From NCBI GenBank assembly GCA_035529895.1, contig DATKVV010000032.1:1-64000 (forward strand): a stretch of DNA of 64,000 nucleotides, in the 5' to 3' direction. The stretch is from JAUWKC01 sp035529895. GTDB lineage: Bacteria > Planctomycetota > Phycisphaerae > Sedimentisphaerales > Anaerobacaceae. Positions 8,308 through 16,397 of the stretch are shown in pieces (the stretch's first letter is position 1; each line of letters starts with the position of its first letter). A model generated the notes under the pieces. The model worked only from the letters and a program-made list of their open reading frames with translations. It did not search any database and had not been told where the DNA came from. A program made the translations under genes and the position numbers.

Positions 8308-9308
8308 TGGAGCATCTCCAGAAAGGTCCGAATGCGGTGGGCCGTGCGCACAGGCAGACATTGCTCGTCACCCGTTACATCTATATCGAGGACCGGCAGA
8401 TTGCTCCATTCCTGTAACCGCCGAAGTTCAGCGTGCCAGATGTCGCACCATACGTAGCGTCGAAAAATAATCCCTCGCGCACCTCTGGAAGCAAGCTCGC
8501 GCCCCAGCCAATCATAGAGCCGGCTGTTCGGCCTGCGCGACGCGTCCGCTATACCCATAAAGTACGCCTCACACAGTTCAATGACAGGCTCATCTCGGAC
8601 ACGTCGCCGGTCGAACGCTGCGCACAGTCCCCGCTCGCCGGTCTCGGTGGCATCCAACACAATACGTCCGCCGGCGTCTTCGACTGTGTCAAATAACCCG
8701 AAGTCCTCCTTGAGCAACGGCCCCCCGATGACGGCCAAAGGTACGCCGTTGTTTGCGATAAGCTTCGAGCCCGTGACGCCTTTGGCGATATCACAGTCAC
8801 ACCCTCGGCCGAATTCCGCTATCATTTGAGAATATTGCCGCGAGGTCAGGTAGTCTCTTGCCGCCAGCATCGATTTGCGCGCCGTGTCATATTTGAGCAT
8901 TATCTCCGCCAGGGCCTCTGTTGACGGCGCCTCTCCGCCGAGGGCCGCGAGAAATCGTCCGAGCCGTTTGAGCTCATCGATGTAAAGCTTCTGCACGGCG
9001 ACATTTTGCCAGGTATTCGCCACATTCATTAGAAAGACCGGCGCTCCGGACCGGCGCGCAATTACATCGAAGGCGCGCCGCATCTGGTCGCAAACCGTTG
9101 TCACCAGCACGGCGCAGGCCTCGGTACTTGTTATTACCTCGTTGATAAAGCCGCGCACATAAGGACAAACACCCTCTATTCGTCCCACTGCACCGGCTAA
9201 ACCTGCCGCACGCGGGGTAATTCTGCTCGGATGCAGGCCGTGTGCGGCGACCCATTCAGCGGGCACGTACGGACAAACGTATACAACCGTTTTAGTCACC
9301 TTTGGCAC
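8304..9308 (-). CDS. HgdB/BcrB-like family protein (2-hydroxyacyl-CoA dehydratase superfamily)
   Basis: A 334-residue protein starting at GTG 9308 and overlapping the end of the preceding gene by 13 bases. It begins VVYVCPYVPAEWVAAHGLHP, matching the opening of family members (VGYxCxYxPxEIIxAAGxxP), and contains EGVCPYVRG and TTVCDQMRR, cysteines at positions typical for cluster ligands. Near the end, FRRYVWCDIWHAELRRL resembles the HgdB-type W/CD-x-W-x-x-E-x-x-R segment. The coupled order with the 423- and 460-residue relatives and the ATPase suggests one complex. Substrate unknown. Confidence 0.7.
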   Translation of the reverse strand: MPKVTKTVVYVCPYVPAEWVAAHGLHPSRITPRAAGLAGAVGRIEGVCPYVRGFINEVITSTEACAVLVTTVCDQMRRAFDVIARRSGAPVFLMNVANTWQNVAVQKLYIDELKRLGRFLAALGGEAPSTEALAEIMLKYDTARKSMLAARDYLTSRQYSQMIAEFGRGCDCDIAKGVTGSKLIANNGVPLAVIGGPLLKEDFGLFDTVEDAGGRIVLDATETGERGLCAAFDRRRVRDEPVIELCEAYFMGIADASRRPNSRLYDWLGRELASRGARGIIFRRYVWCDIWHAELRRLQEWSNLPVLDIDVTGDEQCLPVRTAHRIRTFLEMLQ

Positions 9309-10555
9309 CCTGATTTTCCAGCCTTCCGCCGTACTGTTTCCAATAAAGCCTCAACTCTCAAAGCGATACGCGCCGAATCGGACGGCGAATAATCTGTCTC
9401 GATTCTTAGATACGGTATGCCAAGCTCTTTCTCCGCCAACTGCCTGATTCGGTACGACTCGACATCGTACGTGATGCAGGCCTGCCAGATTAGCTCGATA
9501 ATGCACTGGGGCCGATATTCGCCGGCCATTGTACGCACCACCTCCAGCCGGCGGTCGTTCTTGGTCATTACCGAGCACGGCAGATGAAAATACTTCTCCG
9601 CCAGAGCGTCTATCGGGTCCTCGGCCGCCTCGTCAACATCCTCGATTATGGGCTTAAGTCCCGTGCAGTTGTCCATACATACCACAAGTCCACCGTGAGA
9701 CTCGATAATATCAAGTACTCGCTCGGCGCCGTGGACCATCGGCACGCCGGTCATCATAACACGCACCTCACCATTCGGCTTACGCCCGCTCTTTGACCTG
9801 TAAAGCGCCGCGGCTTTGGCGTACTGTTCAAGGTCGGCATCAATGCACGATATGCTGCTCTTAAAGTCCAATAGCTGCCGGCCCGTCAGAGGCGGCGTAT
9901 CCGATTTCATTAGCTCGGCCAGCTCCCGCCGCAGCGCACGTTCGCGATTCATGGTCTTTATAGCCTGGCGCAGCTTGTCATCCGTAATTGCGACTTCGAA
10001 CCGGTCTTCAAGTTTGGTTTTGAACTTGCCCAGCTCACTCACCCAATGCGTCATTGCATCGCTATCGTCTTGTTTTTGAGGCAGTTCCAGCACATACATC
10101 GGACGCGTCTCGGCCATCAATTCGTACGTCTTCTTCTTGCCGTCGCACGTGGTTTCGGCCACAACCAAATCAGCCATCTCAAGAAACGGATTAGCCTTTT
10201 TCACGTGATAGCCGTAGGTTGATTTAATTAGCGGACACAGATTTGCGGGCAGGTGCTCTTCGGCCGGCGGTATCGTTTCCGCCGAGCCGCCGCACAGGCA
10301 TACCGGCACGGCGCCCGCAGCCATAATCAATTCCCGAGGCGTGTACTCGCACATAATACCCACGATGTGCCTGCCGCCGGCCTTCGCTCCCAAAGCATAC
10401 TCATAGCAGTTTTGTATCATCTTGCCGAACCAGGCCGCAGGCGCATTCTGTGGTTCATTTTCCGGCGGGCCTTTCAAAGAACACACCGGCTGTGGCCGAT
10501 TGCACTGATCGCCCGCCTTCGCAGTTCTATTCTTCTTATTACAACATTTTCCCAT
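9296..10555 (-). CDS. Double-cubane-cluster-type 2-hydroxyacyl-CoA dehydratase family protein
   Basis: A 419-residue protein. ATG 10555 follows GAGG by six bases. A Cys-rich N-terminus (MGKCCNKK and QCNRPQPVCS) precedes the family body. VGIMCEYTPRELIMAAGAVP, NLCPLIKSTYG and ETTCDGKKKTYELMAE are the hallmark cysteine segments of the HgdB/double-cubane protein family, followed by MVHGAERVLDIIESHGG and a C-terminal QACITYDVESYRI. Known double-cubane proteins catalyse ATP-dependent reduction of small, hard-to-reduce molecules. Their placement in an operon with selD and tRNA-Sec is unusual and might point to reduction of a selenium or sulfur compound, but nothing in the sequence proves the substrate. 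Confidence 0.8.
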   Translation of the reverse strand: MGKCCNKKNRTAKAGDQCNRPQPVCSLKGPPENEPQNAPAAWFGKMIQNCYEYALGAKAGGRHIVGIMCEYTPRELIMAAGAVPVCLCGGSAETIPPAEEHLPANLCPLIKSTYGYHVKKANPFLEMADLVVAETTCDGKKKTYELMAETRPMYVLELPQKQDDSDAMTHWVSELGKFKTKLEDRFEVAITDDKLRQAIKTMNRERALRRELAELMKSDTPPLTGRQLLDFKSSISCIDADLEQYAKAAALYRSKSGRKPNGEVRVMMTGVPMVHGAERVLDIIESHGGLVVCMDNCTGLKPIIEDVDEAAEDPIDALAEKYFHLPCSVMTKNDRRLEVVRTMAGEYRPQCIIELIWQACITYDVESYRIRQLAEKELGIPYLRIETDYSPSDSARIALRVEALLETVRRKAGKSGCQR

Positions 10556-10582
10556 TTTGTTCCTCAAGGCTTAAGACGTTTC

Positions 10583-11389
10583 TTATCCTTTCTTTCGTGC
10601 CACAAACAAACCCTGCGCTATCTTGCCTGCATGGGCTAATTTCTGCATAAAAGTCATCTCCGCGGCCAGCGACTGCATCAGTTCTTTGTCAAAACCGATA
10701 ATCTTCAAGGCATCGTATGCCAACTGCATATTAAGCATATTCAGATAAAGGTCCACACACGGCGCAAACCTCTCGGTGTCTTCGGCCGTGATTACCTCGC
10801 AGTCGTTCGCTTCCAGCAAATTCTGATAACCTTCAAGGTCCTCAACATTCGCAAACTTCATGAAAGTCAAAAAGCGTTCCGCTTCCGCGTCGCTCAGCCT
10901 TGCGCTTCCCTCAATCCAGTCGGTAAAGGCGATAGTCCCGCCCGGCTTAACAATGCGGGCCGCTTCGGATATCAGCTTTTTCTTGTCAACCACGTAGCAC
11001 CATGCATCCTCTCCCCAGACAAAATCGGCGCTCTGGTCTTCAAGGCCGCTGTCACACACGTCCGCCAGCGTGAATTTAATCTTGTCCGAGAGTCCCTCCT
11101 GCTCGCACCGCCGACGTCCGCGTTCGATGACCTTTTCCGTAGCATCCACGCCGTGCATTCGGGCCGCTCTTACGAAACGCACGAGGAATCGCATCCCGGC
11201 GCCGTTGCAGCAGCAAAAATCCACGCCCTCCGACCCTCCGGCGATGTGCGCTTTTTGCGCAAGGCCCATCGATGAAGAAAATCCCCCGATATGAATCTGC
11301 TCGCCCATTATAAGCTCCCAAAGGTCGCCTTCAGGACCGTTATACACGGCCTGCACATCACGTAGGCCGATATTGCTTATGCTTTTCAT
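10583..11389 (-). CDS. Class I SAM-dependent methyltransferase
   Basis: A 268-residue methyltransferase of the UbiE/sarcosine-methyltransferase type. ATG 11389 is preceded by GGGAGAAAG. The SAM-binding motif I is present as GVDFCCCNGAGMRFLVR, with three cysteines in place of the usual D-x-G-C-G start. HGVDATEKVIERG and ADVCDSGLEDQSADFVWGED give motifs II and III, and KPGGTIAFTDW is the post-III motif. It begins 12 nt after the porin-like gene and ends 27 nt before the double-cubane gene, so it belongs to the same operon. The substrate may be a small metabolite; selenium or arsenic methylation is possible but unsupported. The Cys run in motif I is odd. Confidence 0.8.
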   Translation of the reverse strand: MKSISNIGLRDVQAVYNGPEGDLWELIMGEQIHIGGFSSSMGLAQKAHIAGGSEGVDFCCCNGAGMRFLVRFVRAARMHGVDATEKVIERGRRRCEQEGLSDKIKFTLADVCDSGLEDQSADFVWGEDAWCYVVDKKKLISEAARIVKPGGTIAFTDWIEGSARLSDAEAERFLTFMKFANVEDLEGYQNLLEANDCEVITAEDTERFAPCVDLYLNMLNMQLAYDALKIIGFDKELMQSLAAEMTFMQKLAHAGKIAQGLFVARKKG

Positions 11390-11400
11390 TGTCTTTCTCC

Positions 11401-12327
11401 CTAAAACTCATACTTCAATTGAATTGCCCATACGTTTTCCTCGCGGTGGTTCAGCACATTCCCAAAGTTGGCGTAGCCTCCCGCCATTGTAAGGTGGTCA
11501 TCGACCACATAGCCCAGGCAGATGTCCCACCAGTCGTTTTCGGCCTTGATTAGATGTTTGCCGTTTTGGGAGCACTGGTCAACCAGGTCCGACTTTTGGC
11601 GGTACTCACCGGCCAGCAGCAGCCTGTCGGTTAAAAAGTAGATAATGCTGCCTTCGAAGGTTGTCCTGCGCTCACCCGCAAAACCAAGCAGGCCCGTATG
11701 TATTCCGTCGCCGTTTCGCAGGCCCGCCGATACGATAAGCGGCCTCGGCAGCAAATCGGTTATGGTTCTACTTGCTACTGCGGTAAACTCCGTTCCAAAT
11801 GAGTGGTCCGCACCGAGAAGGTTACAGGTCCCGCCCAACTGTCTGTTGATAGTGCTCAGCCCGTCGTTCCACTTGAAATGAGCCCCAAAAGTGACTGCTG
11901 GCATCCAGTTGCATTCAAAACCGCCCTCCTCAATCACCATTAACCGACTGTTGAAATTGTGGACAAAAACGTGGTTATCGACATGCCGTCCTGTCGCCGC
12001 TTTTACATCGGCCGGCCAGTCGCCCAACCCCATGCGCTCCAGTGCGTACCCGAGTTCCACTTTGCCCCAAATGTTTTCAGTCACGGCGAACGATTCAAAG
12101 TCCTTTTCACCTATGACTGCGAAGCTCGTGGATACGCTCGGCCGCCCGAATATTTCTCCTTCCTCGGGTGGATTTGCAAGGTAAGCGGTGCTGGTAATGA
12201 ATACCCCACTGTTGCCTTCGACATTGTGCGTAGGCAAAGGCGGCCCCGCAGCCACTGTTCCGCAAAAGCAGACAATTAAGACAAACAAAAACACCGCTGA
12301 GTTTCTTGTTGCCAATAGGTTTTTCAT
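11401..12327 (-). CDS. Outer-membrane beta-barrel protein (DUF3034-like)
   Basis: A 308-residue exported protein. ATG 12327 follows GAAGGAG. The signal peptide is about 30 residues (AVFLFVLIVCFCGTVAAG). The body alternates short beta strands: VFITSTAYLANPPEEGE, VELGYALERMGLG, PAVTFGAHFKWND, SAGLRNGDG, LLLAGEYRQKSD and so on. It ends WAIQLKYEF, with the terminal aromatic residue that marks proteins inserted by the BAM machinery. The opening resembles the DUF3034 group of uncharacterised barrels. It lies upstream of, and is probably co-transcribed with, the methyltransferase and double-cubane genes, so it may be the outer-membrane entry route for their substrate (inference). Confidence 0.65.
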   Translation of the reverse strand: MKNLLATRNSAVFLFVLIVCFCGTVAAGPPLPTHNVEGNSGVFITSTAYLANPPEEGEIFGRPSVSTSFAVIGEKDFESFAVTENIWGKVELGYALERMGLGDWPADVKAATGRHVDNHVFVHNFNSRLMVIEEGGFECNWMPAVTFGAHFKWNDGLSTINRQLGGTCNLLGADHSFGTEFTAVASRTITDLLPRPLIVSAGLRNGDGIHTGLLGFAGERRTTFEGSIIYFLTDRLLLAGEYRQKSDLVDQCSQNGKHLIKAENDWWDICLGYVVDDHLTMAGGYANFGNVLNHREENVWAIQLKYEF

Positions 12328-12450
12328 GACAAACGCTCCTTCGAACAAAGTTTTGTCCCCCATTGTTTTTCTATTGATACTCCCAAGTTCTTTCCTTTAT
12401 TTTTCTTCCATTCTTTTTACTCCTTTCTGACAACCGGCGGTCTTCGCTCC

Positions 12451-12492
12451 AAATAAAAAGGCGGGCAAGAGAACCTTTTCTCGTTGCCCGCC
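12451..12492 (-). terminator. Rho-independent terminator
   Basis: On the minus strand a long GC-rich stem, GGCGGGCAA pairing with TTGCCCGCC and extended by GAGAA/TTCTC around a four-base loop, is followed by TTTTTATTT. It lies 22 nt after the TGA of the Sec protein at 12514-13170. It separates the two Sec paralogues from the porin-led operon. Confidence 0.85.
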
Positions 12493-12513
12493 GGCACTCG
12501 TGGCTTTTTGTCT

Positions 12514-13170
12514 TCAATCTATCGAGTACCAGGTATCCTCCAGTTTCTTCTCGAACGGCCCCAGGTCAATGTCCACCAGCACCTGATACCTGCCCTTGAA
12601 GGTTTCTGGCACTCGCCACGAGTACCGGCAGATGCCGCCTCAGCCATACTCGAATTTGCCTGAGGCCAGTACATTTCCTGATTCGTCCACAATTTTCAGT
12701 CTCGGCGCCGGCAACGGCTTCTTCGGCGTCAATACTTGTGGAATCCAGTGTTCGCCGCCCTGCCCAATCAGCGACAGCCCTATTGATACGTCCCGTCCCC
12801 TTCTCCATACTTCAGGATGCACCGTCAATGGCGGCCCGAGTTTCAACACTGTTGTTTCCCCGTCGGTCACCTGGATTCTTGACTGCTTCCGCCCGCGCCC
12901 ATCGCGGCACAAAATCGTCCACCATTTGTCTTGGCTTTCTTCGGCCCGCAACTTCGCTTGCGTCAGTTTGTACGCTCCTGCATGCACCTTCACAGGCCCT
13001 TTGTCGGACATGGCGACCGCACTACGCCACCAGCCGCGGCGCAAATGCACGGTCGTGTGAAAACCCGGCGTATCAACCTTTATGTATCCTTCTCGCCGCC
13101 AGTACAAGTTAAGTACCGCGATTGCCCCTGCTATAATAGCAAGACAAATCCATATGTCCCGTTTCTTCAT
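12514..13170 (-). CDS. Putative selenoprotein (FEYG-Sec-GG family), short form
   Basis: A 218-residue protein if UGA 12642-12640 is Sec177; the terminating TGA is at 12514-12516. It starts MKKRDIWICLAIIAGAIAVL, one N-terminal membrane helix, so the rest is probably outside the cytoplasm. The C-terminal domain reads LKIVDESGNVLASGKFEYG-Sec-GGICRYSWRVP, then VDIDLGPF and a final TWYSID. Sec and Cys181 are four residues apart and could form a selenenylsulfide. The 41 residues after Sec align end to end, without gaps, with the 41 residues of the paralogue at 13375-14763. Shared features of the upstream part include LGPPLTV and PRLKIVDE. It probably forms an operon with that paralogue, 204 nt upstream, and ends at a strong terminator. 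Family and function not recognised. Confidence 0.87.
12608..12642 (-). promoter_or_regulatory. UGA Sec codon with SECIS-like hairpin
   Basis: Counting from U of the UGA, bases 17-24 (GGTACTCG) pair with 28-35 (CGAGTGCC) over 8 bp around loop TGG at 25-27. Against the paralogue, base 30 is A rather than G, changing a U-G pair to U-A while keeping the same amino acid (Arg). The first 38 bases from the UGA differ from the paralogue at this position only. Confidence 0.75.
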
Positions 13171-13374
13171 ATTCTCTTTGCCTGCAAGAAGTTACAGACT
13201 CGTACCGTACTTCTGTTGCACCTTCTTCTCATTATTAGACGCAGATGCAGCTATTTTGTTACATCCTTTTTTTATTTTTTTCCCGGAGGATATACAAATA
13301 ACGTCAAATATCCAGAAAAAACCGGCGAAACAAGATTCTCCACCACCGCGCTGTTACTTGCGACAAAACCGTTC

Positions 13375-14763
13375 TTACTCTATCGCGTACCACGTATCCT
13401 CCGGCTTCTTCTCAATAGGCCCGAGGTCAATATCCACCTGGATTTTGTACTTTCCTGTGAAATCCTCTGGCACCCGCCACGAGTACCGGCAGATGCCGCC
13501 TCAGCCGTACTCGAACTGGCCCGAATGAAGTACCTTACCCGCTTCGTCTACAATCCTGAATCTTGGCGGAAGCAGTGGTTCGCCGTTCTTCAGTACGCAG
13601 GCGTTATACTGTTCCCCCGCCTGTCCCTGGAGGTTGAACGCTATGTGCACCTCGCTCCCACTTCGGGTTACATTTGTTTTTATCGTCAGCGGCGGTCCTA
13701 TCTTCAATAGAGCGCTCTCGCCCGGGCGAATTTCAAAGTCACGCAATGCGCCGGTCCTGATGTAGCTCGTAAACGTCCAGAACTCTTGCTTTGATGTTCG
13801 GTAATCAAATTCCAAAAAGGTTGCCTGGTATTTTCCCGCCGGCAGTTGCCATGTTGTCCTCGGCTCGGACAGAAACTGCTCGGCAGCATCGGACCAGAGT
13901 TTCAACCTGACCGCTCCCGCCGCCAAGTCGAGCGTCCCAAATTCAGGCTGACACTTGTTAAGTTGCAGCGAGCTTCCATCCGCCGCGATGTCTATCTCAT
14001 AGTAACTGTCTTTTAGCTTGACCATTCTGGCCAGCGGCATAAGCTCCGATGGCCTGTACAAGTCCCAATCAAATTTCTTGTTGCCATTCAGGTCGATTGC
14101 GAATGAGTCGCAGCCGGGCCTCCAGATTTTTTCCGCCGGCGGGACGAAAATCTTACCGTATTTTGCATCGAAGTTGCCGTCAACTACCGCCACGTTGTAC
14201 ACTGTCTTGCCCAGACGAACTCTGCCTCGGCGGTAGTCGGCGGGACAGAAGCAAAGTTCTTCTCCGTGGAATCCCTTTCGGCTTATGACGTAGAGCTTTT
14301 TTGTCAACCTGTTTTTCACCTGGCCGAGCTGCACGGTGACCGGGCCAAACCTGTAGTAGTCAACGGGGCCGAACCACTCGCCCCTTCTCACTGGCTTGGC
14401 TCGGAAGCCTTTTTCGTCCGACAGATAACCGTCACCATCGGTGTCCATGTAGAGCGCCGAACGCTTCATATTGCGATAAGAATCCAAAACGACAGGGATG
14501 TTTACATCCGGCGTCCTCACAATAAAATAGGCATGGTCTTTGGATGCGGCGCCGGGAAGGCCCTTCAACTCGGCCGGTTTCTCGGAGATTCTGCGCCCGT
14601 CTTGAGAGGCAAAGTATATGGTTGATTCCAACGTATTGACGGCCTTGGACTTGAGACTGCATCTGCCTTCTTCTGCGGGTGGTCGGGCCTTGTATAAAAG
14701 AAGACACACGCCCGCGCCGGTTGCTATCAGGACCACGAATATGGCAAAGACGGTCTTTTTCAT
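13375..14763 (-). CDS. Putative selenoprotein (FEYG-Sec-GG family), long form
   Basis: A 462-residue protein if UGA 13503-13501 is Sec421; TAA is at 13375-13377. I chose ATG 14763 because it directly opens the membrane helix (KKTVFAIFVVLIATGAGVCLLLY). The extracytoplasmic part has acidic repeats DTDGDGYLSDE, VDGNFDAKYG and DLNGNKKFDWD, and then YYEIDIAADGSSLQLNK, a segment with the same order in the 762-residue selenoprotein (LYRLDIARDGEYMNVNL). LPAGKYQATFLEF and LLKIGPPLTI follow. The end reads RFRIVDEAGKVLHSGQFEYG, Sec, GGICRYSWRVP, VDIDLGP and TWYAIE. Sec and Cys425 are four residues apart. It is transcribed away from selA. Function unknown; the EF-hand-like acidic repeats may bind calcium. 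Confidence 0.88.
13469..13503 (-). promoter_or_regulatory. UGA Sec codon with SECIS-like hairpin
   Basis: From U of the UGA, bases 17-24 (GGTACTCG) pair with 28-35 (CGGGTGCC) over 8 bp, with two G-U pairs, around loop TGG at 25-27. An alternative longer hairpin (bases 7-16 with 26-35, loop starting GGT) is also possible. It weakens by one mismatch in the paralogue, whereas the TGG-loop form gains a stronger pair there, so I prefer the TGG-loop form. Confidence 0.75.
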
Positions 14764-14972
14764 AACGCTCGCTCGGTCGTCATGAGGTTCCAAAGTCTTT
14801 CAATATAAATCGATTGTACACGCAAGTGGGGAGCTTTCCAGAAAAAAATGGCCGAATTAGCCAATAGCCGGGCTTGTACCGCTTGCTTTTGTCAGAGCAG
14901 CGGCTAAAATGAGCTTGTTTTCCTGGCGTTTCAGCGACAAAGGGAAGTACTGTCTTAAGCGTGAGGCTGTTT
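14764..14972. promoter_or_regulatory. Divergent intergenic region between Sec protein gene and selA
   Basis: This 209-base gap separates the minus-strand Sec protein gene (ATG 14763) from plus-strand selA (ATG 14973), so both promoters should be here. I see no clear -35/-10 pair or operator. An AT-rich stretch near 14797-14818 containing ATCGATT is the only obvious candidate. Confidence 0.35.
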
Positions 14973-16397
14973 ATGGGAAAGCAGAGCGAGCAATTACTGC
15001 GGAAGCTGCCTTCGGTGGACGCCGTCCTGAATGACCCCGACCTGCAAAGCTGCACCACCGGCATTCCCCGAAAGGTTGTGGTCGATTCCGTCCGCCAGGC
15101 GGTTGACCAAATGCGGAAACTTCTCGTTGCGGAGAGACTCCCCGCGATGGACGAAGGCAAAATTCAGCCGGAAATCATAGCTGATGTCAAACAGCGTATC
15201 GAAGCCGTCATGCGGCCGTACTATCGCAAAGTCGTCAACGCAACAGGGATAATCCTGCATACCGGCCTTGGCCGGGCCGTCCTGGCCCCGCAGGCGATTC
15301 GACAAATCCAGGATGAGCTTTCAAGCTACTCGCTGCTTCAGCTCGATGTCGACACCGGCAAACGCTCCACGCGCGATGAGCGAATCGAATGGCTGCTGCG
15401 GCAATTGACCGGCGCCGAAGCGGCAACCGTTGTCAACAATAACGCCGCCGCCACCTCTATTGTGCTAAACACCGTCGCCAAAGATAGAGAAGTTATCGTC
15501 TCTCGCGGCCAGCTTGTGGAAATAGGCGGCTCCTTCCGCCTGCCGGACGTTATGGCCTTCAGCGGGGCCAGGCTCGTTGAAGTCGGCACCACCAACAAAA
15601 CGCATGCCCACGACTATGAGAACGCTGTCACCGAAAACACCGCTGCTATTCTCCGCGTGCATCCGAGCAATTACAGGATTCAGGGATTTACGTCCGAGGT
15701 GGCGCTGGAAGAGCTGGTCGAGATCGCGCACAGACACGGGCTGATTATGATCGATGATGTCGGCGCCGGCTCGCTCGTGGATTTTTCCCGTTTCGGCTTC
15801 GAGCCTGAACCGACCTTGACCGAGTCAATCGGCAAAGGCGCAGATATTGTCACTTCCAGCGCCGACAAGCTGTTGGGCGCCTCTCAGGGAGGAATCATTC
15901 TCGGCAGGGCAAACCTCATAAGCGCCATACGCAAAAATCAGTTCTTCAGAATCGTCCGCGTGGGAAAGCTCACCCTTGTGGCCCTGGAAGCAACCCTGAA
16001 GCTGTTTCTTGACGAATCCACCGCCATTTCCCAAGTTCCGACTCTGCGGATGATGATGCGTGACTTGTCTGAAATCAAGAATGAAGCCGACCGTTTGGCT
16101 TCACGGTTGACACAAAGTATCTCTAATGCCGCCGTTGCCGTTGTCCCCGGCTTCTCACAGATGGGCAGCGGCTCTTTGCCGACTCAAAACCTGGCTACGA
16201 GACTGGTAGCCGTCCGGCCCGAAAAAATCACCGCCGAGTCCCTGGCCAAACAGCTCCGTCACTGCCGCACATCCGTTTTCACACGTATTCAAAACGACCA
16301 GGTTCTTATCGACCCCCGTACCCTGCGCGGCGGCGACGATAAGATTGTCGCCGAAGCCCTCCTCGAGATTCTCGGCCAAAAAGACCAGGACCTATGA
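14973..16397 (+). CDS. selA: L-seryl-tRNA(Sec) selenium transferase
   Basis: SelA converts Ser-tRNA(Sec) to Sec-tRNA(Sec) with selenophosphate from SelD, using PLP. The protein has 474 residues, normal for the family. I chose ATG 14973 over the upstream GTG 14961 because family members open with a LLRxLPSVD segment close to Met, as here. Recognisable parts are NATGIILHTGLGRAVL, VVNNNAAATSIVL, SRGQLVEIGGSFRLPDVM, the PLP region MIDDVGAGSLVD and the lysine site TSSADKLLGASQGG (Lys299). The stop overlaps the selB ATG (ATGA), so the pair is translationally coupled. It stands in the opposite orientation to the selD and tRNA-Sec operon. Confidence 0.97.
   Translation: MGKQSEQLLRKLPSVDAVLNDPDLQSCTTGIPRKVVVDSVRQAVDQMRKLLVAERLPAMDEGKIQPEIIADVKQRIEAVMRPYYRKVVNATGIILHTGLGRAVLAPQAIRQIQDELSSYSLLQLDVDTGKRSTRDERIEWLLRQLTGAEAATVVNNNAAATSIVLNTVAKDREVIVSRGQLVEIGGSFRLPDVMAFSGARLVEVGTTNKTHAHDYENAVTENTAAILRVHPSNYRIQGFTSEVALEELVEIAHRHGLIMIDDVGAGSLVDFSRFGFEPEPTLTESIGKGADIVTSSADKLLGASQGGIILGRANLISAIRKNQFFRIVRVGKLTLVALEATLKLFLDESTAISQVPTLRMMMRDLSEIKNEADRLASRLTQSISNAAVAVVPGFSQMGSGSLPTQNLATRLVAVRPEKITAESLAKQLRHCRTSVFTRIQNDQVLIDPRTLRGGDDKIVAEALLEILGQKDQDL

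Noticed and set aside
740..14763. FEYG-ending genes as ordinary truncated genes or pseudogenes
   Set aside because: Homologous sequence with the same spacing continues after the UGA in all three, and Sec machinery is present in the window.
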